DNA of 64,000 nt from Eublepharis macularius (taxonomy: Eukaryota; Chordata; Lepidosauria; Squamata; Eublepharidae). The translations under genes were made by a program, and so were the position numbers. The DNA lies in NCBI RefSeq assembly GCF_028583425.1, contig NC_072806.1, positions 39,602,001 through 39,666,000 on the forward strand. The letters are read 5' to 3'. The notes below the pieces were generated by a model. It was not told the DNA's origin. It did not search any database and was given only the letters and a program-made list of their open reading frames with translations. Below are positions 1-14,100 of the stretch, one piece after another (position 1 is the first letter of the stretch; each line of letters opens with the position of its first letter).

Positions 1-694
1 ACTGGGGAAGAAAATGGCAAACCACCCTGTAAATTGTCAAGAAAACGTCATGATGCGACACCCTCCCCACCCCACATGGGTCAGTATGACTTGGTGCTTG
101 CACAGGGGGGCTACCTTTACCTTTTTTAGGAGATAGGGCTTGGAGCATGTCTGCCATCTAGTGGCAAAGTGGGGTTTCTGTGCCAGTTACAGGGATACAA
201 TTTTGCCTTGCTTGCTTTGTACCTTCAGGAGATGCTCAGTACTGGTGTGTTGGTGCGCTTGTTTACACCAGATGGTCAAGGAGCTATAAACAGGAATAGT
301 CTTGTATAACTCTAAGGGCTTCAACATGTTACACTGAAAGGGAGAATCAGAGGTTGAGGGGAATTGCAAGACAGAAGGCGGCTTTACTTGCCCGTGAAAA
401 GGGAGCAGTAGGGAGTCTTGTGCCAATGGGATCACATACAAAAAAATGGAACATGCCATGAGCAAGGCTGTCAAGCTGTTGTATTTACTGTATTTTTATG
501 CTGCTTTATACTGAGGTTCCAAAGCAGTGAATGCAAGAAAACAGTTGAAAAAATACATCAAATTCTATAAAAAGACTAACATCTACTAAACATTAAAACC
601 ACCCAGAAGACTGATGCAGGTGAATCCCTTCAGCTACAGTCCAACTCAAATCCGTTTTAAGCAACCATTGAGATGGTGCCAGGCAGGGGGTGCC
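1..694. other. SGSM2 intron, nothing recognised
   Basis: No exon, tRNA-like box or terminal repeat could be recognised here. The short antisense open frame at 187-474 has no recognisable content. Confidence 0.5.
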
Positions 695-1235
695 TGTCAG
701 TTCTAGGGGTGGCAGTCCATGGCAGATAGATCCCCAACCCCCTCACAGCAAGTACTCCGGGGTCTTGGATGAAAAGGTTTTATTATAGAGATCCATTAAG
801 TTCACAGGTACCTCCAAAGATGAATAGGAATTGGCAGGAATGAGAATACAAGCGTATGAACTTTGATATAAGGAGCAGGATTCCCACCTCCCCTGGGGCA
901 GTTAGCAAAAAGGCGCAAAAGTCCCGATTCTCATAAGAAACACAATAGCTTTGTCCGGCCAGAGAAAGCCAGAAGATTACAAGGAATTCGACTCCCCCTG
1001 TCTCTTGCGAAGAGTTACACTTTAGTGCAAGGTCACGAAGCAGGCTTCAGAGATAACAGTCTCAACATTAGTACTTTCAGTTTTAGGCAAGCCCGAGATG
1101 GCATGGCTGTAATGGTCACAGTACATGAGCATAATAAGAGAGCATATGATCAAAATCATAAACAGTATGATCAAAATCAATACAGGGAACAGGGAACACA
1201 TGAATGGCATGGATAAATGGGATGCAGACCTGACG
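695..1235 (-). mobile_element. Solo LTR, gypsy-type ends, with 5-bp target duplication
   Basis: The stretch begins TGTCAG and ends CTGACG, an inverted terminal pair with one mutation at the last base but one. It is flanked on both sides by GTGCC (690-694 and 1236-1240). A TTTTATTA stretch near 778 reads as a polyadenylation signal on the - strand, giving the orientation. The ends resemble those of the gypsy LTR at 37430. No internal region is attached, so it is probably a recombined solo LTR. Confidence 0.6.
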
Positions 1236-1240
1236 GTGCC

Positions 1241-2044
1241 AAAGCTTCAGGGGAAGCTACTGAGAAGACCCTGTTTCTAGCAGTGGTCAGCTGGGCTTCC
1301 ATGTAAGATGATATCTGAAACACCTGCTGATTGTACAATTTGGGGAGTCTCCTGTGGGAGAAAGCGTGTCCTGAAATGCCCTGGATCAAGGTTGCTTAAA
1401 GCCAGTGCCTTCGCTTGGGCCTTGGGAGCAAACTGGCAATTGTTTTCAGCCAATTGTTTCAGCCAATTCAGCACAACGCAGATCAGGTGGTATCACCAGA
1501 CCTCTGTGATTAATGCAGTTGCTGCTTTTGATATAGCTGCAGTTTCCAATTGGTTTTAGCAACTGGAATTTGCCACACAGGCAAGACCTCCCAGATAATG
1601 TGCTTGTATAGCTGGTTGTTCATCTCAGGATAATTAACGAGCCTGCAACTCCGAACTTTGCCTGTGCAAACCAGACAAGCCTTTCACGGCTCAGTCCTAT
1701 TCATTTGTGTGGCTTGGTGGGGGATCATTGTAGTCTTTAAAGACCCTCCAGTCTGGCCATGGCCATAGCCCCTAATCCCAAGCCCCCCGCCCCTGATTCT
1801 GTTCATCTGCTCCATGATCTTTAACACTTTCATCAACTGGGCATCAGCTGGGCCACTGGCCCACAAAGATTTCTGCCCATGATTCGTCTGCAAGTGGTTA
1901 AGGTGTCACAGGGCTTTTTACAATTTTTGGCGTTTGTGAAGGGCTGTGTTGCCACCCATCAGCTTTTTAGGCTGTTTTGCAATACAGACTGTTTCTTTTT
2001 AATTCAAAAGTGGTTGTGTGTGTGTGTGTGTGGGTCTCTTCCAG
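1241..2044. other. SGSM2 intron, nothing recognised except a TG run
   Basis: The only simple feature is a TG dinucleotide run at about 2012-2033, close to the exon 1 acceptor. Earlier RUN-domain exons were looked for and not found. Confidence 0.5.
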
Positions 2045-2112
2045 CAAATATTACGAGAAAGAAGCTTTACTGGCAGATCCCGTCTGTGGGCCCATCTTGG
2101 CGTGCCTTCTTG
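2045..2112 (+). CDS. SGSM2: SGSM2 window exon 1 (end of RUN domain)
   Basis: The exon is bounded by an acceptor ending CCAG at 2044 and the donor GTAAGC at 2113. Its first base completes a serine codon begun in an exon left of the window. It reads [22 protein letters not shown] and ends in phase 1. The intron just upstream has a TG dinucleotide run next to the pyrimidine tract. Confidence 0.93.
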
Positions 2113-5100
2113 GTAAGCCGTCTTCAGATGCTATTTCTGTGTGTTTTAGAATTGCTGTGTTTCGACAGGCCGTGTGTGGATTTTCAGAGACATTTTGCAC
2201 AAAGACAGTCACAAGTCGGAGATGTGGTGCTCCTGTGCCAAGGAAGGTGGGCTACACAACGGCACCCTGTCTGAAATGAGGGTTTAGAGAGGTTCGGCAT
2301 TTTGAGACGCAAAGGACAGACCAGAGCTTCAGTGCCCAACATCAGCAGCAAGTGCTGCGTTCTTTCTGAGGCAGCCCACAGGGCCCCTTTTATACTACAG
2401 AAGCAAGAGTTTTCCTTGAAAAATAAGAGAGCGGAAGAATTCAGCCGCCTGAGGGCATAATTCTCACTGAGGTGGCAAACCTGTTCCCAGACTATACTGC
2501 CTGAGACAGATTGGGGAGGGGTATCACATCACTTAAGGCTCTTCCATATGACCCCTCCAACACCACACAGAAAACCAGCCCCTCAGGAAGAAAACGAGAC
2601 TCAAACCATTTCTCTTGACCTGCTAGTTTTCTGCATACAAGGATTTTTTAAAAAATGTATGGAGGAACATTCAGTCACATTACCCTCATTTTCAGCCTAA
2701 ACTGATACATCTCAGACACAGGCTGGCCACCTCAATGTAAATACCTCTTACATCATACCTCTTAAAAACCATTTTTAAACTTTTCCGTCTACCATGTCAC
2801 ACATTACCCCATTTTAATTAAACCTTTTTTATCCCTGCCCTCTTGGTGCATAAGATGCTTTATGGATGGTGTCTAAGCTGATTTCTTCTGTTTTGCTTCT
2901 GGTGCCTGGGGTGCCTGTGTTGGGCTGGCTGACACTTCTGGATTCAGCTTTTGAAACTGAGTATGGGACACCTTGTGTCTGAGGCTGGAATTGCCCTGAA
3001 CCCCGTGTGTAACCTGTGTGTGGTGCTGGGAGTTCCACGTACCGAGCTCCCAGTTTGTTTTTCTAAAAGCAAGACACCCCTTGCGGAGAGATGTGTCGGA
3101 TTCTGATCCGAACTGTAGCACAGAGGTAGGATTTAAAGCCTTTCCACATGTTATTTTCTGATCGGAAACAGCTATCCACAGCTCTTAGCCTTGATAAGTT
3201 AATGGAGCCTCCATATTCTGGGACAGTGTACCTCTAAAAACCGTCATTAGCCACATGAAGATTAAGAATGTACAAATTTTCATTTTCTTTCCAAAACTTT
3301 AATTTCAATACGTTTGTTGCCATAATGAATGGGGCTTTTCTGGTGCATTTTTCATCAACTTTTGAATGAATGTATAGCCTTAAATTTATATCACTTCCTT
3401 TGTAGCAGTGAGGATTAGATTCTTGCTTTTTGATTTTAATAAAAGCTGCGATTTTCCAGGGGACTGAATAAGAATGTCCGGGCTGGGCCATCTAGTCCCG
3501 CACCATGTTTTTAAGAGTGACCCGGGAGACCATCAGAAGGGGGGCCACATGATTATTATAATACTTGCAAAAGAATATACAAAAACAAGAAATATAGATA
3601 GTGCAAAGATTACAAAGGACTAAGGAATGACCATTCACATTCAAAAACAGTTCAAAGGTTACAAGGATGAATTCAGAAATAAAATCTAGCTTTAATGTTC
3701 TTTGTTACTTCTTGTAGTGAATATATTCATCTTCATAAGAGATCAGAACAAAGTTTTTGTCTTCTTGGTATCTGTAGACTGAAAAATCCCTCGAAACAGG
3801 ACTGCATCTGTTCTCCCGTCTGTTCTTTAGTCCTTGTAATCTTTGAACTGTTTTTGAATGTGAATTGTCATTCCTCAGTCAGTTGCGATATTTGAACTGA
3901 ATTTCTTCTTTGTGTATATTCTGTTGCAGGTGTTGCAACAATCATTCTGATATTCGCAGTGTTTGCTGCAGTGCATTTTTTTCTGTTCTCCTTCCCCAAC
4001 ATCTGACAAAGGTGTGTTCTGCCATGGAAGTCCCATCCAGCTCTCACAGCTAATAGCCAGGGATAGACCTAGCCTCCATAAATTTGTCCAAGCCTCTTTT
4101 AAAACCATCTAAATCAGTGGCCATCACCTCATCCTGTGGCAGTGAATTCCACAAGTCAATCTCCTGTTATATGAAATAATACTTCTTTTTGACTTTCTTG
4201 AATGTACTGCTACCCAGTTTCATAAGAGCGACTCCAGGCTTCCTCAGGTGCTTGCACTGTATGTCTTTGGCATACGAGCTAGATATGAATGCAGCCTTAG
4301 CCAGAAGATTATCACACGAGTTTGGCTGTGGGCTGAGATGGTCCTCTTTTTGATGTCCTTTCTGACAAGAAGAGAAGCCTGGTTCTTGTTTGTAGTGACA
4401 GCAGTGTGCTCCAAATTCCATTCTCTATTTTCAGTTGGCCCGTGTGCACTAGAATACACCAAGCTGAAAACAGCCGACCACTTTTGGACAGATCCTTCGG
4501 CAGATGAGTTGGTCCAAAGGCATCGTATTCACGGAGCCCATGGTCGCCAGAACTCGCCATCAAAACGCCCAGCGTTAGCAGTGGGTGCTCCATTGTGTTG
4601 ACTTTGCTTCTTTAGATTTGTGCTGCATTCCCTTTCTAAAGATCCAGGGTGGTTGATCCTGTGTTATCACGTGTGTTGGAGCATTGGATGAGGCCATTTT
4701 TTAAAAGATTTGGTCAGTTGGCCGTTGAAGTATCAGCTGTCTTTTAAAGCTTGATTACACAAAGGGGGGAAAGACAATTTAGATAGTTAAGAAGCTTGAG
4801 ACGTGTTCTAATGACAATAGCAAATTTGTTGCTGTGAAAACCATGAAGTTAGCTTTAACAAAGGCTTCATTCTTCAATCATGGTCAAATAATAGATCATA
4901 TTTGATCTGTTAAATGACTGGCATGCCTACCCAAAACCAGCGCCTGTCCCTCCACAGCCAGTTATTAATAGCTTTTGTCATTCTTTTAAAAGGCTTCCTT
5001 TCCTGGGTTTTAAGGTTCGGCTTTAGGGTTCTGTAGCGAAATAAGAACGCTAGTGACATGGCCTTCTCGGTGATGGCTGCACTTGAGGGGCAGAGCTCTT

Positions 5101-8100
5101 GTCTTACAGGCAGGGTAGTGCAGATTCAGTCCTTGACTTCTGCAGTTAAAGGCCCTCTGGTCAGTAGGCAACATTGGGAACAATCTCTCTCTGTTTGAGA
5201 CCTGGGAGGACCAACCAGTCCGAGAAGACAACACTGGCCTGGATAATTCAAAGTAGTCTGATGGCGTAGAGGGCCACTTTCTATTTTGTTTAAAATCACA
5301 AGGCACCTCTAAGCAGAGTCAGTGGCCTTGGGTTGTTTAGGATTGAACCGGGGGACAGGGTGAAACAGACCTCAGCATTTCCCCCAGGTCAGCCTTTTTC
5401 TGCAGGCTTAAAAATAAAGCCCCCCCCCCACCTGAAAAGACTGGAGGCTGGCCACAGTACATTAAAAGATAAGGCTTTAATATAAACAGCTTCTCTCCTA
5501 GAATCTGAACTGCTCTGAAGCAAGCTGCACACAGTTAGATGGTAGATGCTGGAAACTGATTTCCTAAGTGCCACCAGATGCAGATTGGTACGGTGGTGTA
5601 GGAAGAGAAAGGGCTTCACTCCATGTGGTTTTTCAACCAGAAATGGCTCATGGGACATTATTTGCCTGTCCTAGTTCCTGGTATGAACTCTGTCTGTTTG
5701 GCATGAATGAGTTGGGTCTGGTTTGGCCCTTAGAGCTGGGAGGCCAGGGTCCACCACAGAGGCTGAAGATCCATGCGACTGTTCTGAAGGAGCAGAAGGG
5801 TCATTTGGCTGGTGGTGGGAGGAGAGAGTCTGGCACTGAGCTTAAGGATGGGAATGTTGAAGTTCTGCCAGAAGAATGGAGACCTTTCCTGTCTCTGGGA
5901 ATGTTTGAAGAATAGAGGCTGGCCCCTTTGTCATTATTCACAAGGTTGCATGGGCTCTGAACCTTTCTGTTGCAAATCATCTAGCTTCTCTTGGATCATT
6001 GGCAGAGAACCACCTGTCCCTTCACCTGTTCCCCAAGATGCTTTGAGCCAGGGCTTCAGCCCAGGACTTTCTGCATCTAAATCAGGCGCTCCACCATGGA
6101 GCCATGGCCCCGCTTTATTCGGATGTGTGACATAGTCTTGGAAAGGTGGTATGCCTGCATCCATTTGGGTTGGGGTACAGTGTAGGGAAAATAGTAGTTG
6201 ACTGGGCCTGTGTGGGATCTTCTTTGCACTAGATACGGAAGCGACACTCAAGTGGAAGCACAGCGGAGGACCGTTTTGCTGCATCAGCCAGAGATTATGT
6301 GGAATCGTTGCACCAGAATTCAAGGACACATTTACTGTACGGGAAGAACAATGTCCTGGTTCAGCCGGTAAGTGAGGACGTGTTGCATTGAGGACAGACT
6401 TAGAAATCTGTGTTTTGAAGCAGAAGGCAAGGGACTATAACTTCCAATTCTTCTCTCTTTGGGAAACGTCTGTTTAGTTAGACCTTTTAGGCTGCTCTTC
6501 CTCCAAGGGCCTCAGGGGCTTCATTCTCTCCTCCTGTGTTTTATTCTCATAACAACCTTGTGAGGTGGGCAAGGCTGCTGTGTGGATCACCTAGCAAGCT
6601 TTGTGGCAAAGCAGGAGTCCCACATTCTGGTCTGATACTCTTAACCTGTTGCACTGTGGCCACCACTTCCTCAGCCTTCAGCAGTGTTGATCTTTTCCAA
6701 ATGCCTGCCAAGCACAAACTGCAGAAGGGGAAGGACTGGAAACAGTTGTGTGAGCCTGGCTTTGGGCATGATAATGGTAACCCTGTAGCTGGGTTTTGCC
6801 CTCTGGAGTCTTTCCTTTTCCTTTGTAGATCCTACAGGAATCAATTTTGTGTGGGTACCATTTATGATCATTTGCTTTTGTGGGGGGGGCAGTGACCCCC
6901 AGTAACTGAAATGTGCCCTGTAATCCTTTAAGGTGCCCCAGAGGATTTGCAGATTGAGGTGCCTTGTCACCTGGACACGCATGTCTGAGCCGGGGTTTCT
7001 GTGACCCAGGCTGGCAATGAAGCCCTGGCATTTCAGTCTCCCTTCATTGACCGATTCAGATTAATGATGCATTCCACCCCACCCCCACCCCTTTATGACT
7101 CATGCCTTTGACGTTGCAGCGTCTCCTGTATCTGGTTCACATCTTGATTTGGACAAGAAAACGGCAAGTCCCACTTGGCTTGTCATGCCATGCTTGATAT
7201 CTGGCACTGGGGTGGGGGGATTGTGAGGGTGACTGATGAGAGGTGCCTCTAGGGCCGTGTGGTTCACCTGCCAGACTTCAACTAGTCAGAGCCCTGAGTT
7301 GACTTTCCCTGCAACTAGATGGGACATAACCAGGCTTCATTCCTTGCTCTCCCGTTCCCCCTCAATTGCATAAGCAGCCACACACTTGCAATATGTGAGC
7401 ATAATCGCTGGAATGTTTCCTAATGGGAAGAAAGAAAAAAATATTAGGGAATGGGAAAGGAAGGAAGGTAGAATTGCTGAGCTGGCTTGGAGGAAGGGGA
7501 AGTAATAGAAGAGGGAAGAGAAGAAGCCGGGCTGGATGGATCCAGGATAGAGGAGTCCTTCAAGAATACCTGCAGCTGTTCCATCACTGCCTGCTCAGTC
7601 ACCTGACACAGAAATGGGAGGTTTAAAACCAGGCAGTAACTGGTCGGGTCAGTGGAGTTCTTGATTCTGCCTGGCTGCTGTGAATGATGCTGGTTCTGTT
7701 GGGCTAAGTTGCAGCAGCGTCTCTTGCGTCGGTTTGGTTTGAGTAGAATAGACCTGATTCCCTGGTGTGTGGATGGTCCCCCTTGCTTCAGTTTGGTTTG
7801 GGGGGGGATTCCATTCCCTTGCTTCAGTTTGGTTTGGGGGGTATTCCATTCCCTTGCTTCAGTTTGGTTCTGTTGGGCTTTCTCTGGGTTCAGCTTGCCC
7901 GGGGAGTCTGTGTAAGGAGCTGCCAAGTAACTCTCAAGGATTTCACTGCATGAGTCCGGAAACTGCATGAGTTAAAGCACTTTATTGATAAGCTACTAGA
8001 ATCATCTACTACGTTCCTTGCCAGGAATGGTGTTTCTCTACAAGCACATAACATATATAGGACTCTAATTACAGCCTAATCCCCAGAGTCCCCACCCCCT

Positions 8101-11100
8101 TCAGGAAACAGTTAAGTTCAAGAGATGAGCAGCAGGACAAAGCAGAGATGATGTGTTGGAAACTTCAAGGCCATGAGGCACGGCTTCCCAGGCTAAAGAG
8201 AAAACACACAAACAGCTGCAGAGTAACCCCCTCCCTCACAGGCTTTCACATTCCAGTCAGAGAACAGCTTCGGCCTCTGTCAGTAGAATCAAACGGTACA
8301 CAGGGCCTTGCAAAATACAAGCAGTACAAAGCACCTTGCAGAGTATGACAGGGGACATCCTGACAGCCTGGTTCCCAGAACCGGATCACACACCCCTTAC
8401 TTAGAAGGGTGTATGTAACTCTGCTTAGGATGTCACTGTTAGTTGGATGCTGTCACGTAGCCACTACACCGGCCGTTAGCTGTTTGGTGTGAAAGGGATG
8501 AAGCTGGAGAGAATGAAGATGAGTGAACCAAAAAATGGTTTTTCTCAGAAAACAGACCAATACAAGGGACTCTTCTGGGGAGGCCTCTGGTGTCCCAAAC
8601 TGTGGAATATTGGACAAATCTATATATATAAAGAAAAGTATCCTGACTGACTCATCAACACCCAGCCCAAACCCCTGGACCTAGAAACATGAAAATTGAG
8701 GAGAACATTCCTTTCATGATGTAAACACCCACTAAGAAGGTATTTTAAGAAATTTACCCCGTAAGGGGGTAAAAAGGGATAAAATGTGTTTTCCCAAAGA
8801 GATACAATTTTTCTGTGTGGCTGGCAGGCTGCTGCCTGCTTGCACCCCTGCCTACTTCCAGTTCGTCCACTCTTCCCTGATTGGACCAGCCTTTCAAGGT
8901 CATTTGCATATATGGACTGATTGGGGCTCACAACATTCCACACCTCATTCCCTCCCCAGAGACAGTTGGAACACAGAGGCCATTTGCATATGCAGCTTGA
9001 TTGGTCCTCACCCCCCACATTCTAAACAGTAGAATTCTATTGCTATTGGGAGTCATTGAATATATCCTGAGGTAAAATTCACCTCCCAGTCTTCCCCTAA
9101 AAGTTCACTAGGGTTGCCAATCTCCCTGTGGGGCCTGGCTGTCCTGTGAGGCTGACAGGCTGCTGCCTGCTTGCATTCCTGCCCACTGCCAGCTTGGCTA
9201 CTCTTCCCTGATTGGGCCAGCCTTTCAAAGTCATTTGCATATGCGGGCTGATTGAGGCTCACAGTATTCCTCGTCTGATCCCGCCCCCCCAGAGACAGTT
9301 GGAACACAGAGGTCATTTGCGTATGCAGCCTGATTGGTCCTCACCCCCAACATTCTAAACAGTCTGCAGTTGCTATTGGGAGTCATTGAATGTGTCCTGA
9401 GGTAAAATGCACCTTCCAGTCTTCCCCTAAAAGTTCACTTGGGTTGCCAGTCTCCCTCTGGGGCCTGGCTTTCCTGTGTGGCAGGCAGGCTCCTGCCTGC
9501 TTGCACCACCCTCTCTCTGATTGGTCAGCTGTGGAACTCTATGTTCTGAGATAAAAATCAGGTAAAGGAAACTGCAGACAGTTGAAGAAAGATGGTACAA
9601 GACTCCTGAATAGGGATTTTATATAGAAGTCAGTATGGCAATGGAGTTTTTAAATATTCATGGGGAGATGATGCACGGCCTTTATAGGGGCCTTTTCAAT
9701 GTGAACCTCTCACATGAACCTGCTGAAGTGACCAACACACCACCCCTCCCTCAGTCCAACTCCACCTCACACCTCTTGCAGCCATCACCTCTTACTGCCC
9801 CCAAGAAGCCTCCTGGCAGACGTTGTGCAAGATATAGCGATGCTAAAAGGAGGAAGCAACTTAGAGATGCAGCAAAGAAATATGCACATCGTACTCCTGC
9901 AGTGCACTGATCAGTGGTGGCCTAGTACCAGCAAGATCACCCCGAGGTGCACAGAGTGGCAGAGTCTCTCTATGAGCAAAGCAAGAGACTGCTGTTCCCC
10001 CTCAAGGCATGCTTTGTTATGATGATCAACAAGTCCCAGGGGCAGCTACTGAAGGTGTCAGGAATTGACTTGAGGGAGGACTGCTCCTCACATGGGCAGT
10101 TCTACGTGGCCTGCTCCAGAGGGAGCTCACCCAGCAGCCTGGTGATCCTGAAGGGAAAACCACCAATGTGGTCTACAAAGAGGTCCTTCAGTAGGAAAAA
10201 AAAACCCGGTTTTACATATTTTTCACTTTATTTATTGCACTACAATCTTTTCTTTTTAAAATCTCTTCAATAAATATTACATTTCGAAATTCACTTCATC
10301 GCTTTTCAGCATCAACATGCTTCACTTTATTCGAACACTTTTGTGAAGCTCAGGTACTAGGCTATTATACTACAAAAACAACAACAACAAAAACCACAAA
10401 CCAAAAAAATGTTACATATACATACCCACAAGTATTATAACTGGATTGAAAGTAGTTAAATACCATTGCGAAGCACGAGTAACAAGTTAGTAGAAAAATA
10501 AACTGGTGAAAATGTCAGAGTAGCGTGCCTCCAGTTAGAAAATGGGTGATGCCTCTTCCATTGCTGATTTTTCTCTCACTCTTCCTTGACCAACTTTAAA
10601 ACAGAAAGACGACATGGAGGCCATCCCAGGCTACCTCTCTCTTCACCAGTCCGTTGATTCTTTGACTCTAAAATGGACTCCAAACCAGCTCATGAATGGG
10701 ACGTTGGGGGATTCGGAGCTTGAGAAAAGGTAATGCATGCTTATATGGTTTCCCCAATTAACTGATGGACAGTAACAAAGAGACGGTTCTAGGCATTCCC
10801 TTCGCACAGTGCTGCAGGACACTGGATAGTCAGGGCTTTTATGTATGCAGCACTGCTCAGGGGGTGCCTTAGTCACATCCACACAACCTGAATGTGCCAG
10901 AATGTTTCATTTGAACCTCCTTGCTGACTTTCTGAGGTCCCCCAAAGGTCATCATGTCTTTTTGGGGGGGAGGAACTCTAAACTCCGTTCACCTGCACTC
11001 TGGTTTACTTATTTTAAAAGCGTTTATCTACCACTTTCCTTCAAAGACGCAGGAGTCCAATAGCACCTAAAGGCTAACATTTATTCTTCATGCTGGAATG

Positions 11101-14100
11101 CATGTGGTTAGTCTTTGAGGCACCCCCTAGACCCCTGTTTAATTCTGCTGCAAGACACGAACACGGCTACCCCCTTAGGAATTATTTTCCCTGAAAGATG
11201 AGTATGTTCTAAGCAGCTGAGGAAAACACTTGTCATGCAGATCACAACAAAACCAGTACAAATAATTCTTTGATATTAAAATTTCATAACCAAGTTTTTA
11301 AAAACCCAGCAGAACACGTATTAGGAACAGCATAAAGCAAGCCTGTACCGTTGGTATGAAGGATGGCAACTGGATGCCTGTATCAGGCCTGTGGCATGGT
11401 CTTGTTTGGCCCCCAGCCTCGGAGTTCAGGGGAGAATAAGAATGTGGAAGTACTTCCAGTCCCTCTACTGGATCCACTTTGCAAAGCTGGAAGTGCCTCA
11501 TTTTCTATACTCCAAACCTAACAAAGAAGCCATGGCTGGTATGACACTCACACAACCCACCCTCGAGCAACTGAACTGACGTGAGTCTCACCAGGAACTG
11601 TTCTTGGTTGACTGGGTTCAGGTGCGAAGCCAAACAATGACTGGTGCATGACCATGGAGAAGAACTTGAGGTTCTCTTGGGTGATCCATCCTGACTCACT
11701 ACCACGAACGAATGAGTTCCATCATGTTTTTTTGGCAATTAAGGTTTGTTGTGACATCCATCCTGATGAACCCTGGTTTGTGCTGGCCACACATAAAAAC
11801 AGAAGATGATTCTGCTGGATCAGACCTGTGTTCTGTGTAGTCCTGCTGCTGACCAGTGGCCAACTGCTGGTCCCTCATACCTACAGGGCTGCCTCTCTTG
11901 CTATGCCCCACCACCGCAGCTTTGCTCATCTGAACAGGACCTTCTGCAGGTGTCTCCCTGCAAAGGAGCAAGATGAACAACTGCCCATACACGATCATTC
12001 TCCACTGTGGTCCCCACCTTATGGAATGGCCTGCCTGATGAGATTGGGAGGGCCCCCACTCTCCTGGCCTTCTGCAAGCTCTGCAAAACTGAATTATTCA
12101 GGAGGGCTTTTTTACACAGGTAGGAAGGCTGTACTGTAAGGAAATGGTTCAGAAAGATGCTTTGGTAGAGGATATGGATGGTAGACTATACGGCTGTGTA
12201 CTGTCTTTGTTGTAAGTATGCTCCTACTAGAAAATTTTTGCATTATTTAATGTGACGTTTAAATTGCGTATGCTTTGTTTCAGCATTGTCTTAATTCTGT
12301 ATCAGATTTCTGCTTGTTTTCAAATTTTCCGCTTCCCAGTACACGGCTGCGTTGTTCATTGAATGTCCCAGCCGCAGATCATATCGACTTACGCTCTGTA
12401 ATCCACCTGGGGTCTCAGTGAGAAAGGTGGACTATAAATAACGTAAATTAAATAAAAACCAGTTGCCCTGAAGGGCTAGCCAACAAGGCATAGAGGTCAA
12501 GGCCTTGCCTTAGTGTTGCCTCCTAACCCGGGCACTTAGAAGTTCCCCCTGCATGTGGAGGTTCCCTTTTGCTGCCTCTGGCTGAGGGCGAGGAGGGGGA
12601 AGGGGCACGGCGAAACAACCGAGACCCACACGCTGAGTGGAATAAAACAAGGCCACAACTTTTATTAATAACAGCAATGAGGAGTATTGGCGCCACATGT
12701 GGATCAGATCCCCAAAATAGCATCGGCTGACCTGCCTGCCAGCCGATGAACCCCTACCCCCCCCCAGACCCAGGCTGGGGAGGGGACCAAGGAGTAGCAT
12801 TAGGGGGGGAGATCACCCGGTGTACACCCCTCGGTGACTCCCCTGCCGCCTGGGAGTGAGAATGCCCTGGCAGCCCCCGAGCTGGGCATGCGCCTCCATA
12901 ACTCACTCCCAAGATTCCTTATGGGAATCCCCTCAATGGGGATCCTGTGCTGGAGGCCCAGACTCCCCCAAAATGGGATCTGATCCAATGCCAGCCGCCC
13001 ACAAGTTGTGACAAAAAAAGAACAGCTAGAACCTTGAAACAGGGAGAGGAGGGTGGGTGTCCGCAAGCCAGAGCCGAAGTGAAGGCGGCGGACACGGCAG
13101 CGGAATAAATACCCGGCGGCCAGACCTGTGGGGAAGACTGTGGACCCATGGTCCGCAGCTAAGCCCCGCCCCCCCAGTGCTCACTCCCGGGCCGCCTCTG
13201 ATTGTTTGACCCGGGATTTAAACTGATTGACTGAGGGCCCGCCTGGGGGATGCCGGGTGAGGCCCTCCGACATGGCGGCCACCAAGCCCCGATCCCTCTC
13301 GTCCACTGGCAGCAACCAAGCCCCCAGGTAAGTCTGGAGCCTCCATTTGTCACCATGGTTAGTAACTACTTACAAACCTTTCTTCCATGGTTGTGTCTAA
13401 ACCCATTTTAAATCCATCTGTGCCAGTGGCAAATGCTACATCCACTTGCAGTGATTTCTACGATTTAGTTACTTGTTGAATAGTCAACCTCATTGCAAGT
13501 GCAATACAAACCATGTGTTGCCAAATCAGATGTAATGGTAAATTATGGTTTGCTGCAAACCAGGAAGTAATTTAGAACCTTGCAGTGTGTAAGGGGAGAG
13601 GAGATTTTGCATAAAAAAGCCAGAACCTCCTTCACCTGGTGCCAAACCATGATGCCTTTGAACACCCTCCATCCTCCAATCGGCCTTTGCAGAAGCCATT
13701 GGGTCTAGAGCATGAAGTTACAGCGTGCATGCTTGCGTGGGGTGCTAGCCCAAGATAACTAATTTATAGAAGCCACACCTTTCATCAGTGGTTACCTCTT
13801 GAATTTTGACTTGTTTTCAGCATCTTCTGGGACTACGCCTTGATCGTCCCCTTCAGCCAGATCGTCTGCATCCACTGCCATCAGCAACGTAAGCCTGCCC
13901 CATACTCCATGCTCCTTGAATGCTGGTTTGTTAGATTTAGAACTGAACATGTGGTCTTTCAGCTGCCGATTGGCTGAAGGCCTCACCAAGTCCATCCCAA
14001 TGGAAGGGAGGGTGGCCAGCCAGTGGACAACACCTTCGTGGCTCCTGCCTGTGGCCACTTGCTCCTCTGGAAGGAAGCCAAGCGTGAGTGGTGGCAGGCT

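Larger units (their letters stand above)
8607..10365 (+). mobile_element. Helitron-like element, internal deletion derivative
   Basis: It contains two fragments of a Helitron RepHel protein in the + direction, a 330-bp tandem repeat array, an AT-rich start (TCTATATATATAAAGAAAAG) and a candidate 3' end near GAAGCTCAGGTACTAG at about 10360. Helitrons move by rolling-circle replication and leave no target duplication, so the ends are approximate. Most of the Rep and helicase coding region is absent, so the copy is non-autonomous. Confidence 0.65.

Noticed and set aside
7444..7968. 174-residue antisense frame as a gag protein
   Set aside because: Its repetitive centre is the 36-bp minisatellite and no gag domain or zinc knuckle can be seen.
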